Below are positions 57,418 through 64,000 of a stretch of 64,000 bases of DNA, in pieces (within the stretch, counting starts at the first letter, position 1; the number at the start of each line of letters is the position of its first letter). Location: contig NZ_FTPD01000056.1 in the NCBI RefSeq assembly GCF_900156895.1, positions 208,034 through 272,033 of the forward strand, given 5' to 3'. Source of the DNA: Mesorhizobium prunaredense (GTDB lineage: Bacteria; Pseudomonadota; Alphaproteobacteria; Rhizobiales; Rhizobiaceae). The translations under genes were made by a program, and so were the position numbers. Below the pieces are notes generated by a model. The model saw only the letters and a list, made by a program, of their open reading frames with translations. It was not told where the DNA came from and searched no databases.

Positions 57418-57662
57418 TCACTGCTTGGTGGCGCTGGATGTCTTTTCGCTCGCGGAATCTGGGCTGGATTGCCTGGGCGGGTCCTGCCCTTCGGATTGAC
57501 GGGTTTTGGCCTCAACCTCGTCCCTTGACCGGGTCAGGCCCATGCCGCCGGCAGGCTTCTTGTTACCGGCCGCCTCCTGGGAAAATGATCCGACGCGTCC
57601 GCAAATTTCTTGGGAGGGTACTTGGTCGCGCCATGTTCGTAACGGGTCTTGTTTTCAGTCAC
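57418..57662 (-). pseudogene. Small hydrophilic protein gene with probable frameshift
   Basis: A GTG at 57662 with GGAG seven bases upstream starts VTENKTRYEHGATKYPPKKF and ADASDHFP, then reads RRRPVTRSLPAAWA to a stop at 57534. In another frame from the same point the sequence continues QEAAGNKKPAGGMGLTRSRD then EVEAKTRQSEGQ and ends ASEKTSSATKQ at 57418, in the same compositional style. One small indel near 57575 would restore a protein of about 80 residues. Either a disabled gene or a sequencing error. Confidence 0.5.
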
Positions 57663-57826
57663 GGCGTTTCTCCGATTGCCTGACTCGCTTGCATAGCGAT
57701 TAAACGGTCCTGTGACGTCAGGGCTCCAACTGCCGGCACTCCTGATGGCCGCCAAATGCGACGCGGGCAGCACCCCGCGGTCACACGGCTGCCGAAGTTC
57801 GGCGACGCTCAGGCGTCCTGCGCCGG

Positions 57827-58075
57827 TCAGGCGTCCTGCCATGGCGCATGCAGGATGTCGGCGCCCGGCTGCTCGTCGAACAGAACCGCGCAGCCGCGCT
57901 CCCACGCCACCGGCGACAGTGCGTTGGCCACGATTTCGTCCGGCGAGATGAAATCACCGGTCAGCACCCGCAACTCTTCGACGGCTTTGGCCATCGACAC
58001 CAATCGCCCTGCGGCGCGGTCGGTGGTGCAGGCCTCGATGACGGAAACGAGTTCGATTATTTGGAACTGGCCCAT
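57827..58075 (-). CDS. Hypothetical protein under a stress-type promoter
   Basis: The product is 82 residues starting MGQFQIIELVSVIEACTTDR, predicted mainly alpha-helical, with an acidic C-terminus. Of two adjacent ATGs, the inner one at 58075 has the better spacing to GGAGG. No family recognised. A full EcfG-type promoter lies 38 bases upstream, which is the main clue to its role. Confidence 0.6.
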   Translation of the reverse strand: MGQFQIIELVSVIEACTTDRAAGRLVSMAKAVEELRVLTGDFISPDEIVANALSPVAWERGCAVLFDEQPGADILHAPWQDA

Positions 58076-58112
58076 CATAGGCCTCCGCAAACAGCATCCC
58101 TTCGCGGCTATG

Positions 58113-58138
58113 AACGTCGTAGCGATCAACAATGTTCC
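58113..58138 (-). promoter_or_regulatory. EcfG/RpoE2-type stress promoter
   Basis: On the minus strand GGAAC (58138-58134), a 17-base spacer and CGTT (58116-58113) match the consensus, upstream of the hypothetical gene at 57827-58075. Confidence 0.75.
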
Positions 58139-58216
58139 CCGGCCTGGTCAAACGGAGGCGAGCTTTCCGAACTTTGCCGCCAACGATTCGGCTTCAGCGC
58201 AGTGCATGCTGCTAAT

Positions 58217-59038
58217 TTAGGCGGGGTCTATCGCGTCCTTGAGCTTGCTCAGGAATGCCACCAGGGCATCCTCCGGCCGATCGGCCTCGTCGGTCAGCAT
58301 GTCGATACCCCAGCGTCCGAGAACCGCTTCCTGGACGACGCTCGGTTGCGGCATGAAGACGAACGATTTCGGACGATTCCTTTCATAACCGGACCGGCGC
58401 CAGGTTTCCCAAAGCCGATACAGCAACAGGCGGATGTTCATGTCTGACATGCTGTAGCCGATGAACAGGACGGTGCGCCCCAATGCGTCGGCGCGAAACT
58501 TCACGTCCAACGGCGACTCGAACGACAGCCGCTCGAAATAGTCGGACTCCGCCAGAACCAGCGATGCGTCGTCGTCGAAATCGCCGTGGTATTTAATGAT
58601 CTGGGTAACCTCGCCGTTCACCTTGGCGATATCCTTGGCATTGGCGACTTTTACGAACGCGCGGTCGTGGACTTCGAACGCAACCTCAAGGTTTCGATCA
58701 TAGTTGGTGGTGTAGATGATCGGAAAATCGAGTGACACGATCAGCTTGTGGATCGCCGATCCCTTGACTTTTTCCCGCGAGACGCTCCATTCGCGATCCA
58801 TCCAACTGCGCAAGGGGCCGAGACTGCCATGTTTTAGCCGGTAATATTCGGCAAGAGCCTGGTAGCTGGACTCGGGCCTGTCGACCACGTCTCGCTCGAG
58901 GCCGAGTTCATCCACCATATGCTCGATGAGCTTCTCCCAGGATGGCAGGCCGACGCTCATCGACACCCCCGCCCCGACGAACAGGATCGCTCGTCGCTCT
59001 TTCACGGATTGAGCCAGTTGCTCAAGTGCAGACGGCAT
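58217..59038 (-). CDS. SIR2-like domain protein
   Basis: This 273-residue protein is a single SIR2-like domain with ILFVGAGVSMSVGLPSWEKL (nucleotide-binding GAGxS), IYTTNYDRNLE (TxNYD, replacing the sirtuin TQNxD), KYHGDFDDDASLVLAESDY (HGD) and a late FIGYSMSDMNIRLLL (GYSxxD). This pattern is typical of stand-alone bacterial SIR2_2-type proteins, several of which act as NAD-depleting effectors in anti-phage systems. The ATG at 59038 is preferred over an upstream TTG. No partner gene (HerA, Argonaute, TIR) is adjacent, so the defence role is inference. Confidence 0.85.
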   Translation of the reverse strand: MPSALEQLAQSVKERRAILFVGAGVSMSVGLPSWEKLIEHMVDELGLERDVVDRPESSYQALAEYYRLKHGSLGPLRSWMDREWSVSREKVKGSAIHKLIVSLDFPIIYTTNYDRNLEVAFEVHDRAFVKVANAKDIAKVNGEVTQIIKYHGDFDDDASLVLAESDYFERLSFESPLDVKFRADALGRTVLFIGYSMSDMNIRLLLYRLWETWRRSGYERNRPKSFVFMPQPSVVQEAVLGRWGIDMLTDEADRPEDALVAFLSKLKDAIDPA

Positions 59039-59115
59039 GGCCAACTCACCGGGCAATGATCCAACACAACTGCGAACGGCGTCCTCTGTTCCGGAGAAGC
59101 CGGATCAGCGCCAGA

Positions 59116-59203
59116 TCTGTTCAGAAAATCGGGTCTGTTCAGAAATCGGGTCTGTTCAGAAAATCGGTCTGCTCGGAAAATCGGGTGTGTTCAGCAAATG
59201 CGG
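59116..59203. repeat. Five imperfect 17-18 bp tandem repeats
   Basis: Units resembling TCTGTTCAGAAAATCGGG start at 59116, 59134, 59151, 59168 and 59186; the last two are diverged. They lie in the divergent region between the SIR2 gene and the membrane-anchored hypothetical protein. Units are contiguous, without spacers, so this is not a CRISPR array. They may be operator sites or a slippage product. Confidence 0.85.
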
Positions 59204-59258
59204 CGCAGACTGGAACCGCTGAGCCAGATCGAAGTTTGGTTGCCAGGGAGACACCATT

Positions 59259-59576
59259 ATGGCCGCACGACGAGATCAGACCAAAGCGAGAGGCGATATT
59301 CAGGCCGGCGCGACACAGGATAAGACCCCGGGGTTCGACCCTGCCGCGGCACCTGAAAAGACCGACGCCGAAGCGGCCGGCGTGCCAAATCCTGTCGCCG
59401 AGGCTCGTCCACGGCGACAGCCTGAGTTCACGAATGAAGCAAGTTTCGGCGATGCGATGCGGCCGGCAGGAAGCGAGCCTGGTCTTCAGCCTGGCAAGAA
59501 CTGGCCGGTGCTGGTGATTGCGGCAGTCGTTCTCGTAGCGGCCGCGGCCTTCGTGCTAGCAGCCATGCTGCGCTAG
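59259..59576 (+). CDS. Hypothetical C-terminally anchored protein
   Basis: The product is 105 residues. A hydrophilic, Pro/Ala-rich N-terminal part of about 80 residues precedes one transmembrane helix near the C-terminus (WPVLVIAAVVLVAAAAFVLA). GGGAG lies upstream of the ATG. GGAAC at 59212 with AGTT 16 bases later is one mismatch from the EcfG consensus. No family recognised. The following interval 59577-59845 shows no gene. Confidence 0.6.
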   Translation: MAARRDQTKARGDIQAGATQDKTPGFDPAAAPEKTDAEAAGVPNPVAEARPRRQPEFTNEASFGDAMRPAGSEPGLQPGKNWPVLVIAAVVLVAAAAFVLAAMLR

Positions 59577-59845
59577 CGAGGTAGGTTTCGAGAGCTTATC
59601 GGCCCCCGAACATGAAACGGGCACAGATATACGTGAGCCATCCCCCGTGAACTTCCGTAAGGATCTGGCCGGATCCCCGCGCTGCCCTATCACGCCCGGA
59701 AGCATAGCTCAGTTCGGTGAGCGCCGTGATGAACCTAGCCGATCTTGCCGAAGATCGAGCCGATGATGCCACATGACGGCAGGTAGATGCCGAACAGCGC
59801 CGAGGCCATAACGTGGATGGCACCCAAATAAATCGATTCACCAAT

Positions 59846-60307
59846 TCACAAGCCACTCATGATCATTTTCCCGACTGCCAAAAGGCTCGGGTAATAGCCG
59901 CTGTACTTGGGCAGGCTACCGGGCATGTCCAGCACACGACGGTGATAGAATATATCCATCCGAACCGGCGGCAGCCGGGCCCCGGGCTCGAAATTGCTGG
60001 TCGGGATGAACATCACCTTGAACGGCCCAAAGCCGGCAACCTCCACAACCGGCTTGCCGCAAGTCCGGCAGACCCCGCGATTGAAGTTCGGCGGCGGACG
60101 GTATTTCTTGAATGAAATGTTGCCGGCGTTTTTCAGCACGACACCCTTGGCGCGAACGGCGACCACATCCGCGAACGGTTTGCCGTTGAACGCCTGGCAG
60201 ATCAAACAGTGGCACCGGAACCTGGCTTTCGGCGACGTATGCACCTCGAACGAGCAAGCGCCGCATTCGCAGGAGCCGTGTAGCGGCAACGATGGGTCGG
60301 TGGTCAT
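59846..60307 (-). CDS. GFA-family zinc protein
   Basis: This 153-residue protein has the Cys pattern of the GFA (glutathione-dependent formaldehyde-activating enzyme-like, CENP-V) family: GSCECGACSFEV, FRCHCLICQAFNGKPFADV and CRTCGKPV. These bind two zinc ions. The start at 60307 (MTTDPS) follows GAGGAG. Most such proteins are not formaldehyde-activating enzymes and the substrate is unknown. It is divergent from the TetR gene. Confidence 0.88.
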   Translation of the reverse strand: MTTDPSLPLHGSCECGACSFEVHTSPKARFRCHCLICQAFNGKPFADVVAVRAKGVVLKNAGNISFKKYRPPPNFNRGVCRTCGKPVVEVAGFGPFKVMFIPTSNFEPGARLPPVRMDIFYHRRVLDMPGSLPKYSGYYPSLLAVGKMIMSGL

Positions 60308-60552
60308 GTGCTGATGCTCCTCGGTTTCATTGGAAAACGGAATTCCGATCACCGAAGCATCATATTGAGGATGGTATCGATCGGTTGTCTGAACGGGGCG
60401 TGCGAGGAGACTGCCTAGCCGATCTGCGTCGGTGATTTTTTGCGATTGCGTTCATGGTCCACTCCGATGTAGACAGGAGAAACTTTCACCCTTGATGTAG
60501 CCGCTTAAGTAGCCACTGTCAACAATGTATTCACAAGAAACTTTGAGGTACC

Positions 60553-61170
60553 ATGCAGGACGCACCCAACCGCCCCTATCACCACGGTGATCTCCGCCGT
60601 GCGGTTATCGAGACGGCGTTGGATATGCTTCGGGAGGAGAAGGGCTGGCAGTTCACGCTGCGGGAAGTCGCCCGCCGGGCTGGCGTAAGCCACGCGGCAC
60701 CCTATAAGCACTTCCCCGACAAGGCCGCGCTGCTTGCGGAGATCGCAATGATTGGGTTCGACCGGCTGCGCGAGTCCCTATCGGCAGCGAAGTCTGAAGC
60801 GCCGAAAACTCTGCGCGACGAAATTACTCCGATAGCTCGAGCCTACGTCGCGTTCGGAACGGACAACCCGGCTCTCTACCGCCTTATGTTTAGCGCGGAG
60901 GAAGGGAAAGCGGTGGGCATGCATCTCAATGAGCGGGCGCTGGCGGTATTCGATGTTCTCCTCGAAATCCTCCGGCGCGGCCAGGCCGCGGGGAGCATTC
61001 GCAAGCGGCCGATAGAAGGTCAGGCGGCAGCCGGCTGGGGGCTCATCCACGGCATGACCATGCTTGCGATCGATGGGCTCCTGGTGCCCGAGAAGGTTGG
61101 ATCGGCGCCCTTGGATGCGGCCTTGAGCACACTGTTGGAAGGGCTGGGGAACCCAGCAACACAACACTAG
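60553..61170 (+). CDS. TetR-family regulator with WHG-type C-terminal domain
   Basis: This 205-residue protein starts MQDAPNRPYHHGDLRRAVIE; YHHGDLR is typical of a TetR subgroup. The helix-turn-helix is FTLREVARRAGVSHAAPYKHFPDKAALLAEIA. The C-terminal part with WGLIHGMTMLAIDGLL contains the W-x-x-x-H-G motif of the TetR WHG domain. The ATG follows TGAGG. It probably autoregulates and controls a nearby efflux or redox gene; the facing thioredoxin-reductase-like gene is convergent, not divergent. Confidence 0.92.
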   Translation: MQDAPNRPYHHGDLRRAVIETALDMLREEKGWQFTLREVARRAGVSHAAPYKHFPDKAALLAEIAMIGFDRLRESLSAAKSEAPKTLRDEITPIARAYVAFGTDNPALYRLMFSAEEGKAVGMHLNERALAVFDVLLEILRRGQAAGSIRKRPIEGQAAAGWGLIHGMTMLAIDGLLVPEKVGSAPLDAALSTLLEGLGNPATQH

Positions 61171-61238
61171 CTGGCGCCATCCCGTTCGCCCTATAATCCG
61201 CCTACCGTATATCTGTGCCCCTTTATTGTTCAGGGGCC

Positions 61239-62174
61239 TTATTCGTACCCGAAGGCAAAATCATTGTGCGCATCGGTCGCGGCGATCACAGCCTGGCCGA
61301 AAGCGACTGCGATCTGGTTCAGGGCACTGACCAGGTCGCCTATGGCATACACCCCATCGACCGAAGTCCGCTGATGCTTGTCGACGACGACATAGCCCTC
61401 GTCGCAGTATTCGATGCCCATTGCCAGCGCGAGTTCGGAACGCACCCGGCATCCCATCGCCGGATAGATGACGTCGAAATGGCGCATCTCGCCGTCCTTG
61501 AGGACGGCCTGGTAGCCGCTGTCGGTGGGAACAAACTTTTTGAACGCGTCGCAAACAGCAATGTTCTCTTCCATGGCCACGCGCCGTGTGCTGGCGGAGA
61601 AATCTGGAAGATAGCGTGCGAGCATTGTGACGTGCTGCGTATACTGCTTGAGGAACAAGGCCTCTCGCAGCACCTGCGCCTCGTGACCGATGACCGCGAC
61701 CTGACGATCTATGATTTCGTAGCCGTCACAAACCTGGCAAAGGCGTACGCTGCCTCTGGCGATGGCCTCGCGCAGACGCGGAATTGCAGGCACGACGTCG
61801 ACGATACCTGTCGCCAGAAATACCTTGCGGGCGACGATCCGCCCGCCGTTGGTCTCGGCGCCAAACCCGCCTACGGTCGGCTCGACGGATGACGCCTGGT
61901 CTTGGACCAGTGTCGCTCCGAACTTGGCGGCCTGGGCGCGAAGCCGCCGCAGAAGATCGGGACCACTGATCCCTTCCGGAAATCCCGGACAGTTGCGGCT
62001 TTCCGCAATCAGCATCGCGCGCGATTCACCCGCGTCGACCACGACGACCCGATGACGGAACCTGCCGAGATAGATAGCCGCCGCCAGCCCCGCAGGTCCA
62101 CCGCCAACAATGAGAACATCCGCTTCAGTCGCGGATGAGGCTGAATGTCGGCGTTTGCGCGCGGGTTGATCCAT
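61239..62174 (-). CDS. Thioredoxin-reductase-like FAD/NAD(P) oxidoreductase
   Basis: The product is about 311 residues. FAD motif ADVLIVGGGPAGLAAAIYLGRF, redox-active C-x-x-C in RLCQVCDGYEI (positioned like the CATC of TrxB), NAD region QVAVIGHEAQVLREAL without a canonical GxGxxA, and FAD-closing GVYAIGDLVSALNQIAVAFG. An alternative ATG at 62189 exists, but an EcfG-like promoter (62183-62207) overlaps it, favouring the ATG at 62174. Housekeeping TrxB is usually encoded elsewhere, so this is a paralogue that may serve an unknown disulfide substrate. Confidence 0.88.
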   Translation of the reverse strand: MDQPARKRRHSASSATEADVLIVGGGPAGLAAAIYLGRFRHRVVVVDAGESRAMLIAESRNCPGFPEGISGPDLLRRLRAQAAKFGATLVQDQASSVEPTVGGFGAETNGGRIVARKVFLATGIVDVVPAIPRLREAIARGSVRLCQVCDGYEIIDRQVAVIGHEAQVLREALFLKQYTQHVTMLARYLPDFSASTRRVAMEENIAVCDAFKKFVPTDSGYQAVLKDGEMRHFDVIYPAMGCRVRSELALAMGIEYCDEGYVVVDKHQRTSVDGVYAIGDLVSALNQIAVAFGQAVIAATDAHNDFAFGYE

Positions 62175-62182
62175 CCGCGCCG

Positions 62183-62207
62183 AACGCATTCATGGGAAAG
62201 ATGTTCC
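62183..62207 (-). promoter_or_regulatory. EcfG-type promoter candidate, possibly giving a leaderless mRNA
   Basis: On the minus strand GGAAC (62207-62203), a 16-base spacer and CGTT (62186-62183) match fully. The -10 element is only eight bases before the ATG at 62174, so the transcript would be nearly leaderless; a chance match is also possible. Confidence 0.45.
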
Positions 62208-62247
62208 AGTGCCGAAATCGAGCCACGAAATCTGTCGCGGCAAGGCG

Positions 62248-62721
62248 TTACCACTCGATCGCCGGCCGCGCGATCATCAGCCAGAAAATCCCGAGGACGG
62301 CAGCAAAGGCGGGAAAGCCGAAGGCGAACCACAGCCAGAAAAGCCTGATGTACCGGGCCGGCAGCGGGGTCCCCGTTTTGGCGGCTTCGGACGCCAGATT
62401 GCGCATCTCCATCTGCATCCATACCACCGGCAGCCAGAATGCGCCGGTGACGATGTAAAGCGCGATGGACAGCACGATCCAGCCTTCGGAGAGCGGGTAA
62501 CCCGCCTGCCAGGCGAGCGCGACGCCGGTTATCGGCTGCGCCACGACGGCAGTTGCCGTGAAGAGAAAATCGGCGACCACCACGATGCGCGCCACCGCCG
62601 CAATTGTTGCCGCATTGCCGGTCCTGTGGGCGAGAAGCATGAAGAAGGCAATGCCGGCGCCGGTGCCAAGCAGCACGCTGGCACCGATGACATGCAGGTA
62701 TTTCAGCACGAAATAGAGCAT
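62248..62721 (-). CDS. DUF2269 family membrane protein
   Basis: The product is 157 residues with four transmembrane segments. MLYFVLKYLHVIGASVLLGTGAG carries a conserved His, and WLPVVWMQMEMRNLA and RLFWLWFAFGFPAFAAVLGI fit the DUF2269 family. Its start codon overlaps the stop of the upstream SDR/DoxX-like gene (TGATG), indicating coupled translation and a shared function, which is unknown. Confidence 0.9.
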   Translation of the reverse strand: MLYFVLKYLHVIGASVLLGTGAGIAFFMLLAHRTGNAATIAAVARIVVVADFLFTATAVVAQPITGVALAWQAGYPLSEGWIVLSIALYIVTGAFWLPVVWMQMEMRNLASEAAKTGTPLPARYIRLFWLWFAFGFPAFAAVLGIFWLMIARPAIEW

Positions 62722-64000
62722 CAGCGCTCCTCCAGGATCGCCAAGGCGACGAAATGAAGGACGATGATCGGCAAGACCTTCAGGAATGGCCCAAGCGGTT
62801 CGTTCCACAGGTCCGGGCGCAGGAAAGTGCCCACGACCAGGTAGAACAGCGAGAGCGCGATGCCAGAGTAGAGACCTTTTCGCGCCGTTGGCCGCCAGGC
62901 TATGAGTGCGCCGACGACGATGTCGGCAAGAGCGCCGGCGATCACGGCAGGCGCCGACAACATGCCAGCCCCCGTGCTTTGCATGAGGTCGATCCCGTTG
63001 CCGTAGCCAGTGGTCAGCGACACAATCCCTGTCATGATCCAGAACACCGGCAGCACGACGAAGATTGCAGGCTTGATGACATAAAGCCCGGCAAACCATT
63101 TTTCCTGCACCGTCGCAGGATTGAGCGCGAGGAACTGCGCCAGGCTTTGTGGCCGCATGCCGGTCAGGGAAATCCAGTCCGAGGGATCTCCGAGCGCGCC
63201 CCGTGCGATCTCCCTGGCGGCATTGGTGCGCATTGGAGGCCGCCAGCCGAGCATCGCGGCAAAATCGCCGAGGCGGTAGAGAAGCCGCGCACCCCATCCC
63301 GGCAAGTCCAGCCTGGCTGCAGGAGCCCAGCCGAGCCAGCGGCGGAAACTACCGACGATCTCATCCATGGTCAGCTGTTCGGGACCGGCAAGCTCCAGCG
63401 CGACACGAGACGGACTGCCGGGATTGAGAAAGAAGAGCACAGTCGAGACCACATCCTTGAGTTGCACAACCTGCAGCCGGCCGGTATCTGGCATTGACGG
63501 CAGGACCGGCAGCGAGGCCAGCCCGCGAAACAATGCACTGGCCCCAAACACAGGCCGGCCGAGCACCACGGAGGGGCGAAGGATTATCCAATCGAGGTCA
63601 AGCGCCATCAGCGCCTGATCGCCGGCATATTTCGTCGCCGAGAACGACGAAGGCTGTGCCCGATCCACACCCATTGCCGAGAAGTGGATCACCTTGGCAA
63701 CACCGGCCCGCGCGCAGGCGAGAAAAAGAGCCGCCGCCGCATCGCGATGGACTTGCCCGGTCTTTTCGCGCGGGCTGTCCTGCAGAACGCCGGCACAGTT
63801 CACCACGGCATCGACGCCAGTCAGATGCGGCAGCCAATCTTCAGGGCGTAGCGCGGCGGCCATATCCAGCACCAACGTTTGATAATCACGGGCTGCATTT
63901 GCCCGAGGGCTACGGGCGATGCCGACCACCTCATGTCCTTCGGAAACGAGGCGGGTGCAGATCGAAGCGCCGATCAAGCCGGTGGCTCCAACAACGAGAA
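62721..64000 (-). CDS. SDR (NmrA-like) protein with DoxX-like C-terminal membrane domain (partial)
   Basis: The frame stays open to the window end, where LVVGATGLIGASICTRLVSEG supplies the Rossmann TGxxGxxG motif, so the start lies just outside. The N-terminal 285 residues form an atypical SDR (VVNCAGVLQ, HFSAMGVD, SATKYAGDQAL). The last about 130 residues are a DoxX-like four-helix membrane domain (LYVIKPAIFVVLPVFWIMTG to LHFVALAILEER). Such fusions are known in proteobacteria and associated with quinone or electron-transfer processes, but the role is not settled. Coupled to DUF2269. Confidence 0.88.
   Translation of the reverse strand, partial: LVVGATGLIGASICTRLVSEGHEVVGIARSPRANAARDYQTLVLDMAAALRPEDWLPHLTGVDAVVNCAGVLQDSPREKTGQVHRDAAAALFLACARAGVAKVIHFSAMGVDRAQPSSFSATKYAGDQALMALDLDWIILRPSVVLGRPVFGASALFRGLASLPVLPSMPDTGRLQVVQLKDVVSTVLFFLNPGSPSRVALELAGPEQLTMDEIVGSFRRWLGWAPAARLDLPGWGARLLYRLGDFAAMLGWRPPMRTNAAREIARGALGDPSDWISLTGMRPQSLAQFLALNPATVQEKWFAGLYVIKPAIFVVLPVFWIMTGIVSLTTGYGNGIDLMQSTGAGMLSAPAVIAGALADIVVGALIAWRPTARKGLYSGIALSLFYLVVGTFLRPDLWNEPLGPFLKVLPIIVLHFVALAILEER

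Noticed and set aside
59116-59203. Tandem repeats considered as a CRISPR array
   Set aside because: Units are 17-18 bases and directly adjacent with no spacers, and no cas genes are present.

Overview
The window looks like a chromosomal segment from a rhizobial alphaproteobacterium, most likely Mesorhizobium or a close Phyllobacteriaceae relative. This is inferred from gene content only: high-GC codon use, a split methylmalonyl-CoA mutase, a betI-betC-betA-betB choline-O-sulfate operon, two Ku genes with LigD, TIGR02587/TIGR02588 and TIGR03808 family genes, dispersed palindromic repeats, and several GGAAC-N16/17-CGTT promoters of the alphaproteobacterial general stress response (EcfG/RpoE2) type. 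No database search was run.

Layout. 1-2 kb: the edge of a leftward operon with a nucleotidyltransferase-family protein and an ABC exporter cut by the window edge, a pair often seen in lasso-peptide/RiPP clusters. 2-12 kb: a HerA-like ATPase, methylmalonyl-CoA mutase subunits, an AbrB/Doc toxin-antitoxin module with duplicated operator, a Gre factor, a Tat-exported repeat protein, an asparaginase and a thiolase. 12.5-19 kb: the osmoprotectant operon betI-betC-dehydratase-betA-betB with a candidate BetI operator. 19-24.4 kb: phosphoglucomutase/phosphomannomutase, tRNA-Pro(CGG), a lower-GC stretch with small membrane proteins, an APH/AAA fusion and thioredoxin 2.

24.6-35.8 kb is a catabolic and uptake block: a peptide-type ABC transporter with an embedded DapA-family lyase, a GntR/FCD regulator, and a divergent operon of two Gfo/Idh/MocA dehydrogenases and a second DapA-family lyase, followed by a HAD hydrolase. 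A near-perfect 20-bp palindrome lies between the divergent halves.

36-62 kb is rich in stress functions: a frameshifted SDR, a Rieske-ferredoxin reductase fusion, a general-stress SDR, a HAD phosphatase fused to a P-loop ATPase, TIGR02587/88 membrane proteins, a PPC-domain protein, DUF763, AlkB, a KTSC protein, and an NHEJ locus (ku-ligD facing a second ligase and a second ku). Both ku genes, the PPC gene and at least one orphan gene carry good EcfG-type promoters. From 54.3 to 57.7 kb lie decayed fragments of an IS481-type transposase, a DUF819 gene, a pyruvate-oxidase-like gene and a frameshifted small gene. A solitary SIR2-domain protein with a short tandem-repeat array upstream follows. 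The right end holds a GFA protein, a TetR regulator, a thioredoxin-reductase-like protein, a DUF2269 protein and an SDR/DoxX-like protein cut by the window edge.

The most notable signals are the stress-promoter set around the double-Ku locus, the HAD-ATPase fusion, the duplicated toxin-antitoxin operator, the GntR palindrome, the possible RiPP cluster edge and the SIR2 gene with its repeat array.
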